Assembly (NCBI GenBank): GCA_028095005.1
Contig: CM051461.1
Coordinates: forward strand, 58,819,840-58,883,839
DNA length: 64,000 nt
DNA from: Rhynchospora pubera
Lineage: Eukaryota > Streptophyta > Magnoliopsida > Poales > Cyperaceae
Direction of reading: 5' to 3'
Below, one piece after another: positions 35,931 through 46,300 of the stretch (position 1 is the stretch's first letter; each line of letters opens with the position of its first letter). The notes under the pieces were generated by a model. The model saw only the letters and a list, made by a program, of their open reading frames with translations, was not told the DNA's origin and ran no database searches. The position numbers were made by a program, and so were the translations under genes.

Positions 35931-37302
35931 CTAACGCCGCCGCCTCCTCCTAGGTCCCGAAGGTGAAAATCTGTCAATCACCCTCACCGCACGCCTATCT
36001 CGTCCAGCCGGGGCAGTAACGTCTCCTGAGTCAGTGGACTCTGTATCCCCATCGTCCTCCTCCTGGAGGTCCTCCTGCTGGTCCTGCTGAGCCTCCTGCT
36101 GTATGGGCCCAAACTCAACAGGCTGCCCAGCCTCCTGAGGAGTCGCTATAGGGACATAATCACCCTCCTCATCTCCGGCCGTCCGCAGTAATGTGCTGAA
36201 CGAGTCTGTCCCTCCCATACTACCCAACGGAGTGCCAAATGATGGAATAGAAGAAGGCGTAGGCACTGACGGAATAGTAAATGGAGGAACAGTAAATGCA
36301 GGAAAAGAGGAAGGCATACCAAATGGTGCAAAGGAGTACGGTGGAGGATCCTGAGGCTGGAAAATGCCAGTGGCATCCTGAGAAATGCCAGCAAACTGCG
36401 AGGTCGATGCTGATGCACTATGCATGGATGGAGTAGGACCTGAGGCTGGAAACTGAGTAGGAAAGAACGTGCGTGGTCCTAAAATATCATCTAATCGCCC
36501 GGTATTCAGCCGACCATCCTATAATATTAAAAAAAAACAATGTCAATATAAATAAATTAGTATCTAAAATTGAAACTTGCATATGAACGAATACTAACCG
36601 CATGCATCAGATCCTCCGCCTGAAGGTCTGTGGGTACAGTAATGGTCATCTCTCCAACGGGAAAATGGAAAGTATGCGTCTCCGGACGCCAAAACTCGAC
36701 CATTGCCTTCAGTAATGGCATGTCGATGTTGACATGCTTCACCTTCGTAATGTGACTGAGCCCCAGTTTGATCAGCCTTCCCTCAATCCGATCGTCCACC
36801 TGAATTGTTCGCTTGTGCGATCTCAACTTCAAATGTTTTTCACGCTGCAATTTATTACAAGCATTTAAAAAAAATACAATTTATTACATTGAACATAAAA
36901 ATATTATAAGCAAGCATTTACAATAAATACAATTTATAATACAATTTATAATAAGCATTTTCGATTAATTTTTTACTACAAATTATAATAAACATTTAAT
37001 ACAATTTATAAGTCTATTAAGAAATCTAAATTATTAAATCAAAAAAATATAAATTAACATAAAAAATCTATTACCTCCTCAAAAGACAAACCAACGAGAT
37101 GGTCGTTATCCGTAACGAACAAAACCTGTTGGTTTTCTGCGTTGGCCGGTTGCACAGGTGGAATGACATTTTGCGCGCTCGGACGGGCTGCGCGACGCCT
37201 ACGTCTTTTTGGCCGCTGGGTGGAGGCTGCTTCGGTGGGGGGTGCTTCGGTGGGAGGTGGTGAAGCACCAGAAGGACCAGGCTCATCTTCTGCTGAACTC
37301 AT
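35931..37302 (-). CDS. Transposon-borne plant-mobile-domain (PMD) protein
   Basis: Three exons on the minus strand: 37302-37075, 36844-36599 and 36518-35931. All junctions are GT-AG and in phase 0, giving 353 residues. Exon 1 encodes a Pro/Thr-rich segment with RRRRRR (possible nuclear localisation). Exon 2 carries the start of a plant mobile domain, recognised by GRLIKLGLSHI and especially by FWRPETHTFHFPVGEMTITV. The domain breaks off after that motif, so it is partial compared with host PMD proteins such as MAIN. Exon 3 is a Pro/Ser/Phe-rich region followed by a Gln/Glu-rich acidic stretch, and ends in six arginines. A CT-repeat-rich segment near 38050-38260 with a GT donor at about 38046 could be an untranslated first exon. 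PMDs are known from both host genes and transposons; the function here is unknown. Confidence 0.72.
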
Positions 37303-37329
37303 CTGATTCAAATAATATAAGGACAACAA

Positions 37330-38045
37330 TTTAAAAAAACAATGAATTTAATATTTTTTCAATAATCAAAACGAACAAAACAAAAATTATTTTCCTATGT
37401 AATTGACATTTTCACAATAATTACTGATCAATAATCAAATAATTTTATCATAATATGTTAAAATTTTTCATTCACCATAATTTACGTCAGTTATTTGAAA
37501 CTACGTTAATTTACGCCAGTTATTATATACATAATTTTCAATATACAATTCCAGTTATTTGAAACTATGTTAATTTGCACCATAATTTTTCTATATAAAT
37601 TTCTTTTTATTTCAACAATTTACTAACTAATTCCATTTCAACAATTTACTAACTAATTCCATTTATACATAATTATCATAATTATCATCATGCATCAATT
37701 AATAACAATTATCAACAATTTCATCAATTATCGTCATGCATCGATTATCAACAATTTAATCAATTTTCAATAATTCCACAATTTCATCAATTATCATCCA
37801 TTATAAATAAATAATTGACCAATTAACTAATTTAATTATGAACAATTCCACAATTTAATCAATTATCAACAATTCCATCACAGTTTCATCAATTAACATC
37901 AATTATCAACAATTCCACAATTTCATCCAAAATACAATTATCAACAATTATCACTATTTCACAATTATCAACAATTTCATCTAAACCCTAAACCCCTAAA
38001 CCCCTAATTATTCACAATTTCAAATACAAAATACAAAATGCAATA
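37330..38045 (-). other. AT-rich region with CAACAATTTCATCAATTAT repeats
   Basis: Between the PMD gene and the right arm. From about 37600 to 37980 it is made of degenerate short repeats of ATCAATTATCAACAATTTCA type, probably subterminal or intronic sequence. CTAAACCCTAAACCCCTAAA at about 37981-38000 is a telomere-repeat-like (telo-box) motif. Confidence 0.6.
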
Positions 38046-38435
38046 CCTCGCTGTCGCAAGTTCGTCGCTGTCGCTGTCGCTGCCGCTTCCGCTGCCTTCT
38101 CCTCTTCTCTTTCTCTCGCGGCCGCTGCCTTCTCCTCTTCTCTTTCTCTCGCGGCTGCCGCTGTCTTCTCATCTTCTCTCCTTCTTCTCCTTCTCTTTTT
38201 CTCTCCTTCTCTCTTTCTCTCTTTCTCTCCTTCTCTCTTTCTCTCTTTCTCTCTTTCTCTGCCGAATGAAAGATGGCGAACAGAAAAAATGAAACGGCTA
38301 ACTTGATTTTGAAAGAGATGACCTTCGTACGCGTTTATGAAACGCGCTCCAGGGCTCCCAACGCGTTTCATAAACGCGTACGAAAGGCCTGACTCGTCTC
38401 AAAAGGCGTAACGGAGGGCCTGAATTTATTCCCCT

Positions 38436-38613
38436 TCGTACGCGTTTATAAAACGCGTTCGGAGGGTTTGAGCGCGTTTTATAAACGCGTACGGAGGGGA
38501 ATTCAAATACTCGCTTCTGAAACGCGTTGGAACTTTCTTCTTATTAAAAAAAAAATAATAATTCTGTATATTATAATTTTTTCTGTCCAAATTTTTATAT
38601 AAAATAATTTCGG
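38436..38613 (-). repeat. Right terminal inverted repeat
   Basis: Reverse complement of 33078-33258, ending TTTATATAAAATAATTTCGG. Inside it (38325-38400) lies a further palindromic CGTACGCGTTTATGAAACGC block. Confidence 0.9.
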
Positions 38614-38622
38614 CTCATAACA

Positions 38623-41097
38623 TGATATGAATCTTATATTATTTTTGCAAGTCTGACAACTACAACTTACAGATTTGTACTTCTCACAGCAATTTTCTTT
38701 TTGGGGAAAAAAACAGACAACCAAACACAACAAGAACAAAAATTTTGAATAAGAGTATCTTCAAAAAAAAAATTTGAATACGAGATTATAAGGGTTTGTC
38801 AAAACTTAATAGAATTTACTTATTTTATGCTTTATTTTTTAAAGGAAATCGTACTTGAAATATCCGTTAATTAAGTATAACAGGACAGGAGAGAGTGCCA
38901 TTAGAGAAATTTAAATAATTCAAACTTTTTAATTATGGAATGAGACCTCTAATTTATAATATCAGACTTTATTATTGATATTATCCTAATTAAGCTCTTT
39001 AATTCTATAATAGTTGATATAACTGTTAATTCTTCAAAATTTAAGATAGCCATTTCTTCTTGCAAATTTAAACTGGTTCCTATTTTGTCATTTTGATGCC
39101 TCTAACAGGGGAACGTACATCTTGTCATGTGAGTCTGATTGCTAACAAACGAAGGAACATTGCTGCAAGTCAAGTTTTTGTACCTAAAAACTATGCAAAA
39201 CTGTGAAACACATGCAAGTCTCCAGTATAAATCAAATAATAGTACAACCAAGCTTAAATCTCAAGTCAAAAGAGCAATAAAGAGTTTAATAAAATTGGCA
39301 TTGAATAAACGTGCAATATTTTTGGTCGTCCTGGCTAATATAATTGGTTGTTATATTAAATATCAAGATGAGGTATCGACATGCTTTGAATTTAGAATAT
39401 AGTAAGAAGCATCACTTTATCAAAAAGATACTCTGTTTGAGCTTACAGTCCTGTTAATATTTCGTCCGCTAACATCAACCAACCACTATATAATAGAGGA
39501 GGCTAATATTCCATTATTTCAAATTCAAAAATTCAATTAATATATAAGATATAAATATACATTTATTGTTTTGGGGGGCGAAAAGATATGGTTCCTCTGT
39601 GAATCTCTTCAATTTATTTGATGTTAGCAGATCAGATACCTAGATCTAATGTTAGTTATGGTTAATTAATAAAATTATTATATGTCAAATTAAAATTTTT
39701 TGCATTCCATTATTTTAGTTTATGGAAGGTCCCCAATTATATGCAACAACAAGTTGACATCGTAATTATCTCCTCTGGTAACCAATTACCGATCTCATCA
39801 GTTTAGTAATGTAGTGCAAATTGAAACTTTTTTGGCATCAGTAAAGTATGCCGGCTCCCTTGATTCGGGAAGCTGTTTCCTCAAAAAAAAAAAGTAATGT
39901 AGTGCAAAAGACAAGTTCTCCAATTATATGCACTAAAAATAATTACCATCAATGGTAAGGAAAGGATAAGACCCAAGTAACTAATTGCAACTGTCTTCTC
40001 TTCTAGCCAATCAACCACATCACTATTTTAAAAAAACTCAAATAACCAGACAGAAAGAAGCAAATATAAAATGAAAATAAATAAAATTAAATTGTTTTCT
40101 TATTTGTCTTGAAATAAGAAGTCAACTGGAATTATATATTAGGCTCTGCGCACAAAGCACCAATTTGCACAGATACACCACAGCCCGAGACAGGATCACT
40201 ATCCTTCCGTACAAGAAAGAAACCCCAAAATGAAGCAACAAGTTTAAATTGCTGCTTAAGCAAACAAGACCTCATTGACCTGCTATTTTGCACCATCATG
40301 TCGACATGCATCATTTACCGCAAGATATTCATTTCGGCATGCGGAAGTGGGAGCTCAGCCTCAGTAGTTGACTTAAGATATAATCGGCCAATATATGGAA
40401 ACACCATAAATTATGAAAAACTTCCTACAGGAGCATTTTTTAAAAAAAATTTCCATCAAATATTCGGTTCCGTTTAAACATAGAAACGAGTCATCACAGG
40501 AAAATTCAGCATGTAAAAATAGATAACATTATTATTAATTTTTTTAATAATATCTTCTATATATATATATATATAATCTTTTTTTTTTGTAAAATTCATA
40601 TCTAACCCTATAAAAATATAGAAGTTGGCTTTTTATCAACTCCTATAATTACATCTAATTATTTAATATTATTATTATTTATTTCTTTTTTGAAAAACAA
40701 GGAACAATCTTTTGACAGTAAATTTTCATTGTCCCTTTCCATTATCTTTTGACAGTAAAATAGCAAACAATAATTTGCCTACAGTACGGTAGGGTATTCT
40801 TTTTGGCATTAAAATAGCAAACAATATTGGATTTGTAATTATATAAGTTTAGCAATAGATGGGGTACAATTTCATTTAGATCTGATTTTAACCATCCAAT
40901 GTCAAGCAGTTCAGATTTTGTTTGGTACCATTCAATAATTTGCATATATAGTACGGTTGGGGAGCAGCCGAACCCTTGTGACACGTGGCAGTCTGCGCAA
41001 CTGTCTCAATGTGATCACTTGAATTGTGCAATCTCTGTATCTATGTAGATTTATAGAGTGCTAGGCCTGAATGCACACATGAAGGCTGCTTCCTAAT
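38623..41097. other. AT-rich intergenic DNA
   Basis: No gene or RNA gene. A dinucleotide AT run lies at about 40558-40575. Open stretches at 39139-39402 and 40132-40314 look like chance frames. Confidence 0.45.
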
Positions 41098-41106
41098 TTT
41101 TCTTTT

Positions 41107-42247
41107 GGAAAAATTAGATATATGCCACCTCAAAAAAATAAAATTAGAAAAATGCCACCCTAAAACTAATACTTAGTTTAATGCCATCTTAAAATCAATT
41201 CATTCAGAAATTTGTCACAATTGTACAATATTTTTTTATATTGACTAAAATACCCCAATTCAATCACGCCATGAATTAGCACCATACCCCTTGTCTCTGA
41301 CCTTCTTCTCTACTATTGTTCGTCCCCACTCAAATCCTCACCATGTATGTTCTCTCTCCCATGAATTTGCTCCGAACTTCTCTTCATCTTCTTTCTTCTT
41401 GTCTTTCAACTTTCTCCACTAAAAACCTAGCGACAAAACTCACCTCTTCTCCGATCTTACTCTCCCCTTTCTCCCAATTCATATATCTTGCCTAAGTCTC
41501 TCACAAATTTTTCTTTATTTACTATTAATTACTTCTCTCTTTATGTTCAGTGAAAAAGCCATAATTGCTCTTATTTCACCACGGTTGATTTGAAATTTGT
41601 CTTTATTTGATGTCATTATTGAAATTATATGGACTAGTTGAAGTTTTATTTTATATGTGTTATTAATAATGATATATTCTATTCTTATTTTCTTATCAAA
41701 TATGGCTTAATTCGGCCTTAATTTACCATAATTGTTTTGGGTTTGGATTCAAGCACTTCAAATCACGGATATGACAAAAAGGCTTTAATGAAAAGATTAA
41801 TACAAGCACTTTTCTCAATTGGACTAAAGCCGAATTTTTTATGCCGAGATACCAAACAAACATAAAAGGCGGGTAACATCGGAGAAAGATGCGAATTTTG
41901 TTTACTGGGAAAGCTAAGAAACGAGAAGAATGGGGAGATAGAGAGAAGTCTTGATGCAAATTCGTCGGAGAGAGAAGGTGAGGATTTGAGTGGGACAGAC
42001 AATAGAGAAGAAGGTCAAGGGCGATGAGAGAGGTATGGTACTAATTCAGTAAGGTGGGATTGAAGTGGGAGATACATGGGCATTTTAGTCAATACAACAA
42101 AAATATTGTATTTGAGATGGATTTACACAACAATCGTGGCATATATATGAAAAAATTGATTTTAGGATGGCATTAAACTAAGTGTGAGTTTTGGAGTGGC
42201 ATTTCTCTAATTTTGTTCTTTTAGGGTGGCATGGATCTAATTCCCCC
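41107..42247. mobile_element. 1.14 kb hairpin (Mutator-type) element
   Basis: The left arm GGAAAAATTAGATATATGCC and the right arm GGCATGGATCTAATTCCCCC are inverted, and the match extends through the ATGCCACC blocks for about 190 bases; weaker pairing (CTTCTCCGATC against CGGAGAAAGATG) continues toward the centre. The 9-bp direct repeat TTTTCTTTT flanks it at 41098-41106 and 42248-42256. The duplication is low in complexity, but its exact fit to both ends supports it. There is no coding capacity; it would transcribe into a long double-stranded RNA. Confidence 0.82.
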
Positions 42248-42256
42248 TTTTCTTTT

Positions 42257-43118
42257 ATCCTAGCGTAACTCGTGACTGTTTAGCCAGATATTAATGACAC
42301 ACACAGATAGAGCAGCGGGCACCTAGTATAATAGAGTTGATTTACTTCGGTTAATTTAATTGGCACAACATTTTTCATTGTAAAATATAAGAAATGGTAG
42401 GTAATCTTAATTTTTATTGCAATGGTGAAACAAAAATATTAGCGACTATTTCGAATAAGTATTTATTCATTAACATTAAATATCGGAAATAGTAGCTAAT
42501 TAACTTAAACTATCGCTATTCCTTATCAATCCAAAGTTCCAAGCATAGCCAGTGATAATAGTTGAAAACTGACAATTCGGAACTAGAGATAATTTTCTTT
42601 TCTTTGGTTTATAATAAATTTTTAAACCGACAAAATTAAAATTGATTTTAAAGAGGATTGTGTGTTACATTTATTAATTTTTTTCTTGAAGTAGAAATTT
42701 TATGCTATATTTTTTATCGCCTACACATAATATATTTTGAACATAAAAAAAACTTAAAATTTGATTTTATTGCCTACACATAATATATTTTGCACGGAGG
42801 TCGCATGTTTTAAAAGTTGGCCGAAAGATTCATTGGTGTGGATGTTTAAATTTGAAAGCTGAACTTCCTTCTATATCTTAAAAGAAAACAAATTTGAATT
42901 TTAAGACGCAAAATTTTCTTGAACTAATAAGACACATTTTCATTTGAATTAAAATTGATACTTCTCTTTTATTTATTTGTTTATTTTTTTTGGTTAAGTT
43001 AGGAGTAAAATATTTGTTTTTAAGATCTCAATGAAAAAATATATATTTTTTTTATTATGACGGAACATGAGATTTCAAATTTAAATAGAATGATTAGATC
43101 AGATAAAGATTCATCCTA
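42257..43118. other. AT-rich intergenic DNA
   Basis: A small direct repeat, GCCTACACATAATATATTTT, occurs at about 42720 and 42774. No gene is visible. Confidence 0.45.
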
Positions 43119-43275
43119 GGGTGCGTTTGGATAGGTGTGGGAAGAAGGGAAGAAGGGAAGAAGTGTGAAGAAGTATTGAAAAGTGTGTAACTTTGTGAAG
43201 AGTTTGGATTGTTTATAATTTTTTTTCTTCTTCTTTCTTCTTCTTCTTCTTTCTTCCAACGATCCAAACGCACCC
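43119..43275 (+). mobile_element. MITE of the GGGTGCGTTTGGAT family, copy 3
   Basis: A 157-base element from GGGTGCGTTTGGATAGG to GATCCAAACGCACCC with the family core. The triplet CTA flanks it on both sides, a preserved 3-bp target duplication. Confidence 0.88.
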
Positions 43276-46140
43276 CTAGATAGCCCGAAACAAACAAGAT
43301 CAGATCACATGGTTCAAATCGGAATGATATCTTTGCCATGTCGTACCAAATAATAGCATCAACGTAGACTCACAAGTCAACACAATGAAGCAAAAAGAAG
43401 TACACGCGTTTTTGTAGGTTATATAAGTGAATAAAGTTTTACCATACATCAGTTTCACATAAAAATGATCCGTGAGAATTAAATCAGATGGTTTATTCTT
43501 TTAGAAAAAAATATTTAATATGCAATTTGAATTGGTTAATTTTTATTGGATGGTCATTGTAAAAATTACGACAAATAGACTGGATGAAATCTGGTCTAAT
43601 AATCAAGTGCCAAGTGGCAACTTATATTGGTTCCTCATCCCTTAGAATGAAGTAAGCATACTACCACAAGTTTTAACCGTTTGATATTCTTGTAATTTTT
43701 ATTGCAAGAATAAAAAGAGAGAGATCTAACGGTGAATGATTGCACTACCCGGTAGAGGATCTCAAGCTATTGAACGGAGGAGGGTAGTTTTGGTAAACCG
43801 GTAAACTGTAGTTTTCACTTTTGTGTTTCCCAATTTCCAAGAGGACCTGTGCTAAGTTTCAAAAAAAGAGGACCTGTGCTGGTCCATGTGTTTCCCTCCA
43901 GTTGCACAAGAAATACTGACGCACAATAGATAGTTTAATGAAAAAAAAATTTGTTTCAATTTACCGTAATAGTTAATAGTTATAGTGACCTTTTATCTGC
44001 GTCAAGTCATTTAATCTGATTCCAATAAATTTGTCAAATAGCCATAACAAAAAGATAAAATCTAATTCATGTTCATTTAATCTGATTCCAATAAATTTGT
44101 CAAATAGTCATAACTAAATTATTGTGAACTCATTCAAAAATAAATTATTATTGGTGTTTCAGTAAATATAGAATTTCCTCAATAGTACTATTTTAACCGA
44201 TCATGAAAAAGAAAAGTTAAAATGCCATAAATTTTGTACTTGTTGATTGTTTTTTAGAAGTACAATTGCTAATGATATAAAAATCAAAACTATCCATTAT
44301 AGAAGATATTAAATATTCAATATGCATGCACCTTGAGGCATTATTGTATTGAAAAACATATTATTTTATTGAAATATTTTAAAAAGGTGCACCTTGAGGC
44401 CGAGGCATTAAAAATGAAGACAGAAATTGTATTTCTGTGATACTCAAAATTGAATTGAGTATGTTATGCATAGCTTTTGTACTGTACATAAAACCTGATC
44501 TTTCGAGGATAGAGATAACTGACTAGAAAGTATTTCACTATTCTTAGTAATCATCTAAAATAATTTTAGTAAATTTTCTTCCATAATATATTGACATTCA
44601 TCATACATCATACAACTGCTTAATTCCAATGACAAATATTGTTAGGCTATAGATCTGATTTGACATCAAACATCCTCAGTCGAATCACAATCAAATCAAT
44701 GTTTTCTATCATAATATTTTATTAAAAATAAAATGAAAAGAATTCAAAATTTGTATTCTGTATTTATTTATTACGACCCAAGCTGTCTCGTGAAAAAAAT
44801 TATTGTAGTCTGAAATCATGAGCAATGTAAGTACTGTATTCTCCAGTTAAAATGCACTGGTGAATAGAAACATCTCTGTTTTTACCTTTTGTACGTGTCC
44901 TTGCTCGCTTACAGTACCTAAGAAACTCACTCAAGCGCGTTAGCTGTTACGGTTCGTACTGTCCAATTAATGATGTACACATCACCAGTGATGGCCTTTT
45001 TGGTTGATATGGAGATCTTTTGTAAAGTAGCGTAGATTTTATTATGTACGTCGACATAGAGACCATAAGAGAAGGATCTCACGCTCCACAGAAGCCAAAT
45101 CCTTCTGCCTTAATAAAAGTAGCAGTATAATCTTTTGTCAGTATTGTTTTTCTCCAGTTCCTTGAAAGCATGAGTTATCCATTCCAAAGGTTTTAAAAAT
45201 ATTAAATATAGAAAATGTTTCTTTTTCCTCATTAGTGTATTTTTTTTATTAAAATTACTTACATCACTATCGCTTCTTATATATGCATATTTAATATTTC
45301 ATCTTCTGTAATTATTTCTAAAACATTTTTTTTTGTGCGAATGAATGATCATCTCAAAAACTAAATTGGTAAAGTGACGTTTGGTAACTTTATGTTAAGA
45401 TACGGACTTGTGAAATTATATATTTAATTATAAATATAATTTTCAAACTATTCTGGTATATCAATTAATCTTTTAAAAAATGAACTAACTTTAATAATCT
45501 ACAAACACCAATTTAAAAACACATTAAGGTCTCCCCTGACTGTCCTTTTCGTACGAGTAATGGAGAGGTTTAGTTACTTTCGGTGAAGTTAGTGGGAAGG
45601 CGGTGAAAAAAAGAGGAAAAAGTTATCAAAAGAGAAAGTAAAAAACAAAAGTACAAGCCGGTAACTTACCCGTCAGTTACAACTTACAAAGGGTACAACA
45701 CTCAATATGCGCCATCACTTTTATTTAATTACATTGGGGGTACCTCAAATACTAACCGTCTCTCTTCTATTTTTTTAAAATTTTTTTTACTTTATACCTG
45801 GTATTTTTTTCATACAGCATAAAATAATAAAATATTAAATTGAAAATAATGATTTAATTAAAATATTATTTTCAAAATATTTGTGAATAAAAATTGATAC
45901 ATTTTCACTAGAAGAAACAAGTATTGAACTGAAATTTTTCTAAAAATGTAAAAATAATTAAATGAAAAAAATAATTTTTAAGTTACAATTACGACGTGAA
46001 TTGTAGTACTTAACTTCTTATACGTCAGCAAATTACAATAGTACTGCAGGCCCCAAGGAAATCTACAAGGATAATATTATAAAAAATATCTAAGAAGTAG
46101 AGGGACCTATTGACAAACATACAGTCTCATAAAATCCCCA
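43276..46140. other. Intergenic DNA upstream of the PBL8 gene
   Basis: AT-rich. A tandem duplication with period 66 (CATTTAATCTGATTCCAATA at 44008 and 44074) and a second duplicated block CACCTTGAGGC near 44330 and 44390 are visible. The 43440-43770 stretch (GAATTAAATCAGATGG, TAGAGGATCTCAAG) may be a remnant of the ATCCTCTG MITE family. The PBL8 promoter should lie at the right end. Confidence 0.45.
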
Positions 46141-46300
46141 TCTCTCTGTCACTTCACTTTTCGCTCTTCTCCTCTCTCTTTCTCTCTCTCAGACCTCTCT
46201 ATCCATTTGTCGTTAGCTTCTCTCTCTCGCGCTTGTGTTTCTTTAATTTCAAGTTTTGAGGCGCATGAAGCGAAGTATCGAAGAATGAAAGCGAGGAGAG
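46141..46300 (+). promoter_or_regulatory. PBL8 leader with upstream AUGs
   Basis: A CT-rich leader starts near 46145. A 7-codon upstream ORF (46265-46288, ATG AAG CGA ... TGA) overlaps a second upstream ATG at 46285. The second runs out of frame across the true start codon at 46301. Both would reduce initiation at the main start if the leader begins upstream of 46265, which the CT-rich tract suggests. Confidence 0.5.

Larger units (their letters stand above)
33078..38613. mobile_element. 5.5 kb TIR DNA transposon with 9-bp target duplication (Mutator-like)
   Basis: The left end CCGAAATTATTTTATATAAA (33078) and the right end TTTATATAAAATAATTTCGG (38613) are perfect inverted copies, and the match runs about 180 bases inward. 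The perfect 9-bp direct repeat CTCATAACA lies at 33069-33077 and 38614-38622. Long TIRs with a 9-bp duplication indicate a Mutator-like superfamily element. Two genes converge in the middle: a tandem Cys/His finger protein on the plus strand and a plant-mobile-domain protein on the minus strand, each beginning inside of one arm. No transposase core is recognisable. MuDR of maize has the same convergent, TIR-driven layout, but with a transposase (mudrA) as one of its genes. Confidence 0.85.

Noticed and set aside
38012..38371. Charged RERE/EEKAAAA-type frame on the minus strand
   Set aside because: Mostly translation of CT microsatellites in the transposon arm. The GT donor near 38046 does not join it in frame to the PMD start, so at most it is an untranslated exon.
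39139..39402. 87-codon open frame on the plus strand
   Set aside because: No domain, no CT-rich leader, no splice continuation; composition is that of AT-rich intergenic DNA.
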